This document shows positions 13,091 to 22,384 of a stretch of 64,000 bases of DNA, one piece after another. The DNA lies in contig CM119269.1 of assembly GCA_051294375.1 (NCBI GenBank), positions 8,753,619-8,817,618 on the forward strand, given 5' to 3'. Position numbers and translations under genes: made by a program. The notes under the pieces were generated by a model, which saw only the letters and a program-made list of their open reading frames with translations, did no database searches and was not told the origin of the DNA. Within the stretch, counting starts at the first letter, position 1. Every line of letters starts with the position of its first letter. The stretch is from Paraspadella gotoi (Eukaryota; Chaetognatha).

Positions 13091-13631
13091 ATGGAGAGCG
13101 AAAACTTAAGTACAAATCATGAAACTAATACTATATTAAAACTAAAGGAACTTTTGGATGACATCATCTCTCGTACATCACTTGAACTTAATACTGTGGA
13201 GAAACTGGTAAATAACGATAATTCAAAGACTTAGATTAATTTAAACTAAATTTCATCTGGATTTTTGGGTAGTATGTAACTTCAATTTTCGTAGGAATCG
13301 AATATTTGTCCGCGATTAATCAAAGAAGATGATGATAACTATCTATTTTATCCAAGTGAGAAATACAACTTAAATATTGACTACTTCTGATACTTTAGCA
13401 AGTGTTATACTTATAGCAAAACTTATTTAATTTCCAGGTTCATATGCGGAAATAGCTTTCAAAAATTTTACACAAGAAAAAACCGAACAAGTCGAAGAAA
13501 AAAAACAACAACAACAACAAACAGAAGAAGTAAACTTGGAGGCCGTGATGGAAATCGTGATGGAATTGAATAAAAGCATTGAAAAATTACATCTAATGAG
13601 CAACAAGATAACTCATAACTTGAAAGACTAA
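13091..13631 (+). CDS. Small three-exon gene, 123 aa, coiled-coil-like, unknown
   Basis: Exons 13091-13207, 13295-13355 and 13438-13631 join in perfect phase (0, then 1/2) using donors GTAAAT and GTGAGA and acceptors TTTCGTAG and TTTCCAG. The ATG has a good context (AAAATGG). The product begins MESENLSTNHETNTILKLKE. It is rich in Glu/Lys/Gln/Leu, with a Gln run (QQQQQ) and a heptad-like C-terminal helix (LEAVMEIVMELNKSIEKLHL), and ends at TAA. An AATAAA lies 27 bases beyond the stop. Size and composition resemble small helical subunits of nuclear or vesicle complexes, but I cannot assign a family. It is AT-rich compared with neighbouring genes and sits antisense to CSDE1 and ACOT9. Confidence 0.7.
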
Positions 13632-13657
13632 CTCAATTATGAATCATAAAAGAAATC

Positions 13658-13663
13658 AATAAA
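13658..13663 (+). promoter_or_regulatory. Polyadenylation signal AATAAA
   Basis: A canonical AATAAA lies shortly after the stop codon of the 13091-13631 gene, on the same strand. Confidence 0.6.
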
Positions 13664-14210
13664 AATATTCATTAAATATATAGAACTGGATATCAAGCGA
13701 TGGAAAAAAAATATTGCATACATCACACATCACATAAATAATAAACTACTAGTAAAAGTTTGAAAAAATCGTTTAAATAGAGGCACATGATTAAAATTTG
13801 AAAGTATGAAACAGTATCCATCCTTATGGTATACTAGTAGTATGTAACTGAAGAACAATCACAGTTTGTACAATGTACAATTGTACATGAAAGAGTATTA
13901 CGAATTGGATCGAATTCAACAAACTTGTCAATAAATAATGTTTACATGAATCAAAATATATAAGGCAATACAAAAATGTTTAAATGACTCGAAATATATA
14001 ACTATAAGGCAATACAAAAATAGGACGATAATCTCATTTTAAATTTAGTGTACTATGAAAGAACTTTTATAATTAGTAGAGTAGTTCTAAAATACATAAA
14101 AATACTTATAAGGATTTTGTTTTGAGCAACAGAATATTAATTATAAATAATCTCTTAAAAAAACAAAAAAAAAATAGCCAAGAGACGATCAAGATTTTTT
14201 TTCGCGAGCG

Positions 14211-16589
14211 TCACGCTTTGGGAGTGACGACGGACTCGAAGTGACGTTTCCCGTCCAGAAACATCATGTACTCGGCGTAAGTTTTCGGCATGACCTCCGG
14301 GACGGGGCCTTCGTCGGGAGTGGCGAAAGTAAAGTGGAAGACGTTAGTCGTTTCGCCTCGAGTCTCCGTTGGAATCAACACTTCCGCGTGTACGCGGACT
14401 TGCATGTAGAAATCCTGCGTGCGCGCACAAAAAGGAGATTATTTATTAATAATATGAGTTTATATAGTTTTTGAAATATTCTTGTAGACATTACGTACTA
14501 GTTAGGATTGAAAAGTAGAATGCTTTCATCTAGCCTATTTTTCTTCCACTTACTAGCTAATGTTTAATAGTACCGTAATCAAAGCGTATCATTAAACTGT
14601 ACTATTAAATTATTTTTCTAAGAAACTTACCATGATGGAAAAAAAAATTGTCGCGGTTCGCGCTCGTATTGTGAGCCGAAACATGTCTGCTCTTGTAAAA
14701 TAAAATTCGTTGCAAAAATAAAATCAAACTTTGTTAATCTTTCAAACAACGAAAAAGAAAGGATAATTAGCATGAATATTAATATTTAACAATAATGTGA
14801 GTAGTCCTCTTGTTCAAAAAGAGGTGAAAAAAGTTAGAGACAACTCTTTTGGAAGTATTTGTATGCATTAAATAATTTTATGCTGTTGAGAAATAATCTT
14901 TTTATTCAGTCCTAGGGAAGTCATATTACATATTAAAACCCACTTTTCCAAACCGCGACAATTTTTTTTCCATCATGGTAGGTTCAACCTTCAGATTGCG
15001 CTCAAAAACTAATTCAACAAGAATTTTTGCATCACCGTCTCGGATGGAATCAGCGAATCAAAACCTAAGGGCTCACTTTAGTAAAGACGACTTGGCTGGA
15101 AAGAAAAAGAAGCGTCCCGATCTCGACGGGTCGTTGGAAGACGATGTCGTCGACGGAGAAGGGAACGGGACGCACTTTGCAGTAGCGGACGGCGTTGGAC
15201 CAGGCCAGTTCGTAGGCTTGCCTCATCAAATACCCTCCGAAGATTTTGTTGTACAAATTACGGTTCTGAGATCGAGATTTAACAATTAGTAGTACTTCTT
15301 TTTTGGCCCAAATGCTATGAGTACAATAATTGGTACAACTAACAATAATTGGTACAACTACCTAATAGGCAACCTTATCTAACTTAACTTTCATAAACTT
15401 GAATTCTTACCCCTTAAAAACCACCAACCTGGGGATGGTTTATGAGAACGTTCTTGAGCAGCGTGGACTCCATCCAGACGGCGCTTTCCGGTTTGACGCG
15501 AGCGCTGAACTTGTTAGACTTTGTGTCCAGCGTCTCCAAAAACATTTGGTGGATGAGACGGGATTCATCCGGCGAAGGAGACTCCTGTTTGGAAACCATC
15601 ATTGTAATCAATTTCAAATTACATTCAAGTGCAACAGATTTTATGTCCCCCAACTCGCCTTCAAGAGAGATTCCTTCGCTTCCTGCTGCCGCGTGATTTT
15701 GTGTTTCTCTCCCTGAGCGAAGATGGCGTCCTCTTCGGGGCCTTCGGGTCGCAGAGGGGCGACGAAGGCCGAACCCCGGTTTAAGGGATCGCGCGCCACC
15801 ATGAGGAAGCGCGCCTCCACCGCTGTGGACAAAGGCTGCGTCGGATCCTTTTCGGCCAGAAAGATCGATGAATCATAATAATTATTTTTAAGTCAGCGGA
15901 TGAAAAAAACTGCTGAAGAGTTTACCTGCTGTTGCTGCAGCTGCATCGTAACTTCCATAGAAGTCTTTCCGACCCAAGAAACGTAGCCGATGAATCTAAG
16001 ATCTGAATCGGCCCGAATTAAGCTTTGTTTAAGATCGATTTGATCCACCATCGCTGTGACGATGACCAACGGAGATTGAAAGTCGCCGCCCGTGTCATCG
16101 ACTGCAAATCATATGAGGGACAATCAATCAGTGGGCGTTGCTTGTTATTGAAAATAAGCTACACTAACCCGGTTTATTATGCATGTAGGAAGTCCAAACG
16201 GCGAATGTGTCCAGATCCTCCAAAATTCGCCCGAATCTCACGTTCAAAAGGAAACTAATGTATTTTTCGCGAACCTTTTCGTCGGACAACCTGAGCCAGG
16301 CCACTTGCAGCCCACCCGAGATGCTCTTGGGCTGAAGCTCGCTCTGTGACTTGGGCAGCAAGCCCAAAAGGCTTTCCCTGTTATTGAAGGACTCGTTGAA
16401 AGCCTTTTGGGCCCCGACGATTTGGGCCAAATTGTCGCGCAAGTCTCTGATGTCTTGGCCGGAATCTAAAAGGCGCGGGGGAATACAAAGGGATGGGGCC
16501 TTTGACGCGAAGGATTTGGACGACAGAAAAAACCAGTTGGACGTCGACAATCGTTTTTTGAGGAGATGAGTCAGCATGGTCGATCCCAT
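14211..16589 (-). CDS. ACOT9: Acyl-CoA thioesterase 9, mitochondrial
   Basis: ACOT9 hydrolyses acyl-CoAs to free acid and CoA in mitochondria, using two hotdog domains. Coding exons on the minus strand: 16169-16589, 15926-16101, 15659-15847, 15429-15584, 15077-15265, 14211-14414. All phases agree, giving 444 aa, close to vertebrate ACOT9. Residues 1-30 are basic and Ser-rich without acidic residues, typical of a mitochondrial targeting peptide. Family signatures: FIGYVSWVGKTSMEV, ARFLMVARDPLNRG, KIFGGYLMRQAYELAW, VDDIVFQRPVEIG, LFLSSQVVF, and the C-terminal TNVFHFTF and PKTYAEYMMFLDG. The donor after 15659 reads AAG|GCGAGT, so this intron appears to be GC-AG. The intron 14415-15076 carries a 353-bp inverted-repeat element. 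Confidence 0.95.
14628..14980. mobile_element. 353-bp element with ~30-bp terminal inverted repeats (MITE-like)
   Basis: TACCATGATGGAAAAA...TTGTCGCGGTT at 14628-14658 is repeated in reverse complement at 14951-14980, differing only by one A/T in the homopolymer. The inside includes a GAAACATGTCTG...AATAAAATTCGTTGC segment shared with the hammerhead-bearing repeats elsewhere in the window. No ORF is present. It lies in the last ACOT9 intron. Confidence 0.7.
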
Positions 16590-16666
16590 TGATTAGGATA
16601 TTTGTTTAACAAATTAACCCTATGGAATAAGAAATACAATTCGTTTTCGTTCCTCTTCTTTTTCCG

Positions 16667-16921
16667 TTAATTCTTTAAGAAAAACCTTGCTCTTCGTTTT
16701 CCCATAGACCTCTGGAGCGTATTATTCTTCAGAAATGCAGTTAAAATAATATTTATACCTAAACAATCCTTTCCAGTATCACTAGTAAAAATAGCAAACA
16801 ATACGTGACCGATACGGCATTCCAAGGAAGACAGCCAAGCCACCGCGGCGTCGGTCAGAAGGACGTTCACATTTTCGCCAAAAATGCCAGTGTATCCTGT
16901 AAAGCCTCGAGCACGAGACAT
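16667..16921 (-). CDS. Unrecognised 84-aa ORF upstream of ACOT9
   Basis: The ORF opens MSRARGFTGYTGIFGENVNV and has a hydrophobic middle (LTDAAVAWLSSLECRIGHVLFA, in pieces) and a basic end. The first ~45 codons are GC-balanced like an exon; the rest looks intronic. It may be a first exon with a donor near 16790, or chance. The opposite strand is also open across the same stretch, which lowers confidence. No family recognised. Confidence 0.25.
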   Translation of the reverse strand: MSRARGFTGYTGIFGENVNVLLTDAAVAWLSSLECRIGHVLFAIFTSDTGKDCLGINIILTAFLKNNTLQRSMGKRRARFFLKN

Positions 16922-16989
16922 TAAGAAGCAGCCAACTGTTCACGTCAATAGTTTCAACCGACGGATTCGTCGTCATTGGGCGTCAGGGG

Positions 16990-17711
16990 TCCAAATGAAG
17001 GCGCCATTGAGCGTGGGTCTTGGGGAAAACACGGTTTCCAAGAATTAAAATTTCGGCAAACAAAACTAAATTTCCACATTGTTATTGAACTATTTCAACG
17101 AAAATGGCTTTTGTTTCTAAAATTTTCCGCTAGGTTTGGCTTCATGTACTGAACTTACTGATCTTTTGTTCTTATATTACTAAACGTCGTTGTCAATTTA
17201 AAATTGTCCAATGTAAAAAAATTGTACATTGCATAATATAATATGTAAAATTGTAAATTGTAGAGTAGTCGTATATTATAAGTAATTTTCAGAGAAAGCA
17301 AAGTATTTATGAAATTGCTAACAACGATTTTTATTAGGAGACGGACATGTTTCGGCCTGTTGGATTCAAGCCTTCATCAGCATTTGACATTCATTAAAAA
17401 GTTTGTGTTTACAAAAGAAGAGTGTGAGAGAGAAAGAGAGAGAGAGGGTAAAAGTTTTGCAACAAAGTGGTGTGACAGAATAGTGAAATTTAACATTTAA
17501 CTAGTGAATAAATATAAATAAATATAAACGTGAAAGAAAGTAGTTTTTATAGTTTTAGGTGATAATTAAGAGACTAAGAAAGTGAAATTCAAGGAAAAGA
17601 ATGAGCTCAAAATGAGCTGGCCCCCTTTGTCTTGTGCAAATGAAGGACAAGGACTATGATGATGATATGTAGAAGTTAACTGACAGCACCATTGGGACCC
17701 ACGTAATGAGG
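16990..17711. other. Intergenic spacer between ACOT9 side and OAS-like gene
   Basis: AT-rich with no supported gene. It contains a repeat remnant with a hammerhead-ribozyme motif on the minus strand at 17344-17385. Confidence 0.5.
17344..17385 (-). ncRNA. Hammerhead ribozyme motif (type I, Penelope-like family)
   Basis: Read on the minus strand the core is CTGATGA, stem II GGCTTG / CAGGCC (one G-T wobble) closed by a 7-nt loop, then GAAAC-AT-GTC. This matches the hammerhead core CUGAUGA-stem II-GAAA-short stem III-NUH. It is followed by a TAATAAAAATCGTTG segment, as at the other copies. Hammerheads with very short stem III are known from Penelope-like retroelements. Stem I pairing is only 3 bp here, so activity is uncertain. 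Confidence 0.65.
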
Positions 17712-19386
17712 TTATAAATTTTCACAAATCTCATCAACAATATCCGGTTCCCCTAATTTCGTCAGATCAAAGGATATCTTCTGCGCCCTTCCGGCACCCA
17801 ATGGAATACAAAGGGTGCAGAACCGGCCTTCGTGAGTCTCGACGGTGTCCTTCCACTCTTCGTCGTCGTCGGTGCTCTCGTCAATCAACGCCTTTGTCGC
17901 CGCCTCTAACTCTTCCTTCGTCGCCGCGACGTCCTCGAACGCTCGCGCCTTTATCGCCGCCGCAAAATTGAGCAGGAGCGGTTTGAGGAAGCGCACCCGC
18001 CGGATGTGCGGCAGGTTGTGGCGGAACATGTAAGGTGGGAAGGGGGGATCGGCGTTGACGATTGCGTGGGGAAAGAGCTCGTCTGAAGTGATCGTCTCTA
18101 AGATAAGACGCACGGGAAAGAATTGAAGTCGATCAAAGTCACGAATCAGCGGCTGGGGTTCGAAGAGGCGAGACAAACATAGACGCTTCCTCTCTTTTTG
18201 TGGCGACGATGAATTAGTTACAACAATCACGGAACCTGGCTCGTTTTTTTGGTCGTTTTTGTAATTTTTCGTTTTCGGCACCGTAGGGTGTGTTGCTTCT
18301 TCAAAAAGCCCGTCTAGTCGTTTCAGTGTCTCCGACGCGCAAACCGAAAACGTTCTCATGAAGTCGTCGGCGACGGGTTGCCAGATTTCCAGCATGTTCT
18401 GGAAAGGATTGACCGGGTTGACCAGCACCGGCGTTCGGTTGAGCACACGCAGCGGAATCTCGGTCTGCCGATAGAAACGAACATCCGGAAAGACAATTCT
18501 CGTTCGCCGAAGATCGCTAACGATCTCGAAGAAACGACGTAAGGCCGCCGAGATCGAAGGCTGGTGCCGTGGGGCGCCGCGCCGGTTTCGGCGAACGGAC
18601 GGCGTCGGAACTGATCGTCTTCCCTCCACCTCCATCGCCGCGGCTACGGCGAGTAATTCGAAGATGTATGACGCGCCCCAAACCTGAGAATTACAAAGAT
18701 TGTTCTTTCTGTTAATCTTTCATTATCACGTCGCCACTCCAGAAAAATGAATGTTGAATCAGAAAGCTAAGTCAAAATGCAAACAAAATCCCAACCTTTT
18801 TTTCAAAGAGAATCGTCTGCGTCCAAAATTTGGTGAGACGAGCGACCCTTCTGCAGAAGTCGCTCCGTTGTCGCATCCACTCAACACTTTGAACAGAGAG
18901 CGTGAGATCCTTCTGCGCCTCCCGCGGATTCTCGGAGGCCTTGACCGCCGACAACTCCTGCTGCAGCTGGCGAAGCTCGAGGTCCGTTGCAACGTCGGCG
19001 GCGGCGTCATCTACGAGGTTTTTGACAGCGACGAGATCGATCTGGACTCCTTCGCGGTCGAAGCCGAGAAGGAAGTCGGTGACGGTGACGTCGTCGTCGC
19101 GAAGATCCGTGTGTTGGACGAGGATCTGTGACGGAAGTAGTGGGGTTAGGTGGATATTTTTAAAGATGGTGGATAAGTCTGTTCCTTCAATTAGCACAGA
19201 AATAGTGCATTGGGCTAACGCTTCATCTCCGAAGTCAATTGGCCCGGGTTCTTGCCCTGGTGGTCGGGCCGGTGAAACCACCGTGGGACTATTTAGTCTA
19301 ATCGAAGAGAATTCTTTTCCGGTTTAGAACTGTCATAATCGATATTACACGCATCAGAGACATGACAATTATCAAACAATCTCTCT

Positions 19387-19446
<60 letters not shown>

Positions 19447-19715
19447 CCTCCACATCGAACCTCCTTCCATTCCAACAGAACTACTCGTCGATAAGCATCG
19501 TCGTCGTAAAACACGCAAACGTCCATGTCCGCTTTTAAACAGGTGGAAGTTTCCTTGGCGACGCCGCCCACGACGCGACATCGGGATACGGAATGCCTCG
19601 AGTGAAGCTGCAAGGTTGCGAAGACGGCGTCAACCGCGCCGTGGGCGCGCCGTTGCCAATTCTCGGCCGGCGACAGAGAGTCGGCGAAGGAATGAAGAAG
19701 GTCGTCCATGATCAA
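17712..19715 (-). CDS. 2'-5' oligoadenylate synthetase-like nucleotidyltransferase
   Basis: Exons 19461-19715, 18796-19125 and 17712-18683 join in phase 0 throughout, giving about 518 aa. Exon 1 carries the nucleotidyltransferase signature VVGGVAKETSTCLKADMDVC, with the Gly-Gly motif and the metal-binding D-x-D (DMDV). Exon 2 holds the third acidic position (GVQIDLVAVK) and the helix RRVARLTKFW, equivalent to the OAS LIRLVKHW segment. Exon 3 opens VWGASYIFELLAVAAA, matching the OAS SYALELL motif. It then has NRTPVLVNPVNPFQN, like the OAS (I)DPxxPxxN motif. In vertebrates OAS makes 2'-5' oligoadenylates on dsRNA and activates RNase L. Invertebrate relatives may differ in activator and product, so function is inferred. 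No cGAS zinc insert is seen. Exon 3 has a poorly conserved charged insertion around residues 280-330. Confidence 0.85.
19381..19445. repeat. (CT)n microsatellite in intron 1 of OAS-like gene
   Basis: Interrupted CT/TC dinucleotides occupy the intron directly after exon 1 and give spurious Arg/Glu ORFs on the other strand. Confidence 0.85.
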
Positions 19716-19719
19716 ACAG

Positions 19720-22380
19720 GCGGCGATTTTAAAGATCTTTTTAATTTTAAAAGTTATTTCTTGGAATTAATTTAGTCACACGGAAAATAATCTATTTAGT
19801 TGCGGAAATTGTCGTTGAAAATTCTTGAATAAATCAAATGAGGGAAAAACCGTAGATTTGATAACTCTATCGGTTGTTTACCAAAAAGATTTTTTTTCAC
19901 ATCGGAGCGAGTTGTACATAATTATCCATCGAGGTTTTTCAGTGATTCATGACTCGGAACTAAGGGGGAAAAAGAATTAACTGTTTTAAAATTTTGTAAA
20001 ATTTTGTTTTTGTTTAACGGAATATTTTCTCTCTCGCTGGGAATTCATAAGCGAAAAAGAGTCAGATCGAGTGAAGAGGAAAACTGTTTTTAAATTAAAC
20101 ATTACTCGAATTGATATTACACTGAAAAAACATTCTTCCTCAATCAAAATTGTGGATCGACTAGCGAATTACGCTCTACCTCTCGAATTTACCTATTCTT
20201 TATTAAAACTAAGTGTATATTAAGTGTATATTAAGTGTATATTCAGAAAATTTTGATAAAAAATTCTTAAATTTAAAAATCCAACGCCTTTTTTTAATAC
20301 ATACAATTTATACATTCTTCGTACAAACGCGATCTCGGTTTTGAGAATTGGTTTGTACCGAAGATAAATCTTTAGATCATTTCTGCTTTTCCCTCGAGAA
20401 TGTTTGCTTCGACCCTAAAATATCATTTGCATATTGCAGTTTTCGACGTCAAAGTGATTTCAAAGGCAATTGTTCGTTTTCTACGAAATTCATTTAAAAT
20501 TTAGGGGGAAAATGTTATTATTGTGTCCAGAAATAAATATAGCGATTATTTAATGATATAATTATTAATCGTTTCATTTTAACTATAATGTTATGTAGAT
20601 TCAATAGCCCCATTCTTTAAATTATTTTTTACAATTCTTTAACAAGCAAAAACTTTCTGGTTTATGATCCTTCCAGCACGTTCTTAAGGGAGATGATGAA
20701 AGGGTGTTTCAATCTTTATGATTGACGTGCGATACCTTGCTGGTTCTTCGCATCTTGAAACCCCTGATCCCTTGGAAGGGTCGTCACAAATAAGAATATA
20801 TCAGGCATTGTTCAATCTACGTCATGGATGCAGTTAAGACGTTCGTGTACATCATTCTATGAATTGTATTGAATGTCGATTATTGTTGTGGCGAGGGTAA
20901 ACTGACTTTCAGGGGTTAATGTTGGTACACCATGCTCTTAGTCCCTGCTAATACTAACTAAGTTAACTAACGAATTTTTTATCCGTTTTTTTGACGGAAA
21001 AACAAAGATAGAATTAAGCTTTTAAAAAACAGAGACGTTAATTGCTTTTGAAAAAAAGGAATCTAGTATATTGTAGAAAACCCATAGCAACTGCAACCCC
21101 AGGTTAGCAATTTCTGTTTGATGATCTTTTGTTTCAAAGACATACGATCTCCTAACTCATCACCTCATATTCATAATCATATCAGTCCGGAATCACAATC
21201 TGACAGAATTCTTTCTAAATAGTAAATACACAATCTAACTTTTAAGGGATGCAATAAACATTGATGAAAACGTTAAAGAAGTCAGAAGAAAAGGCAGCCG
21301 ATCCAGCTAGTAGGTTTTTTTTATTAGTTTGTTTATAGTTTATAATATTTGGTTAATAGACAAAATAACGAACCCTTACACTGGGTAAAATCTCGTAAAG
21401 GTTTTGAGCAAAGATTAAACGTTTAAAGTAAATAACAAAGCTAAGGCAGCAAGCCAAATCTTGTGTTCAGGTTCCGAATCGCTTCGCTCGAAAAACGTAA
21501 AAAAAAACAATGCAACGATTGGTAACTATATGCATTTACAATTAGCTGCGTTTTTTGGGCACACTAAACATAATATACGGACTATTACTCGTAGGCGTCC
21601 AGGAAATCGGTGGCCACGTTGGTTTTCCTGGAGAAGCATGTCTCAATCCAGGACCGGCTCGGCCATCATATGGAGATCGAGGGAGAGAAGAAGAAGACGA
21701 TGTCCGAAGAAGAGGTCGATGTCATTTTTTTACAATTTTTTGTAATAAGTTTGGAGCGTCATCTGTAGGTTTTATTGCTACTATTAATTATATGATTTAT
21801 TATTTACGCCGGGAGTACTCAATAAGTCACTTTTCGGTCGGTTGGTTTGGCTGTATAATATAAATGTATGAAATTGGTACAACCAATATAAAAATTATCC
21901 ATTCATTTAATAAATAAGCTATCTTGTCCCTGACTTTGGACAGGCTTTGGTGGTTTAAGGCCTCCATCACACTTACAAGATAATAACATAGCAGGTTTCT
22001 GCAAGCTTTCAATATATAATTCAGTATATATATATTCAGTATATAATTTGCTTACAGTTGGTTGCTCATTTGTTAAGACCTAAAAAACCTTAAATCTAAC
22101 GCCGCCTTCATGAATTTCTAAAACTATAAATAATAAAAGACGTAATTTTGATGCAGGGGAAGAAATTTTTTTAGTTATGTCATATCATGTCATATCATGT
22201 GATCAAAGAGAAATATATGTGAAAATAAAGTCATTGCGGCGCGAAACATATGAATTACCGTTCTTGTTTTTAATTTTATAATATTTTAATTTACTAATAA
22301 ATAAGCCTTCTATAAATCATAGAACATTAAACGATATTAATTATTATCATTAAAGTAAAAAATTCAATCACCCTGACTCC
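19720..22380. other. Intergenic, repeat-bearing, no gene seen
   Basis: AT-rich and stop-rich. 20205-20240 contains three copies of TTAAGTGTATA in tandem. A dispersed repeat copy sits at 21869-22010. The first exon of the downstream Na+/K+-ATPase beta-like gene should lie here; an ATG at 21700 (MSEEE) is one candidate but its donor is poor. Confidence 0.5.
21869..22010 (+). repeat. Dispersed repeat family (TTGGTACAACC...CTGACTTTGGACAGG), copy 1
   Basis: The copy reads GAAATTGGTACAACCAATAT, then a CCATTCATTTAATAAATAAG block, then CTTGTCCCTGACTTTGGACA and a TTTAAGGCCTCC hairpin-like segment. Related copies are at 57905-58020, 58619-58668 and 63482-63560. The TTGGTACAAC part alone recurs near 9870 and 15330-15360. 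Confidence 0.7.
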
Positions 22381-22384
22381 TCAG

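Noticed and set aside
21461-21863. ORFs of 94-102 codons upstream of the ATPase beta-like gene
   Set aside because: Composition is not protein-like; the only useful feature is a candidate ATG at 21700, whose donor is too weak to call.
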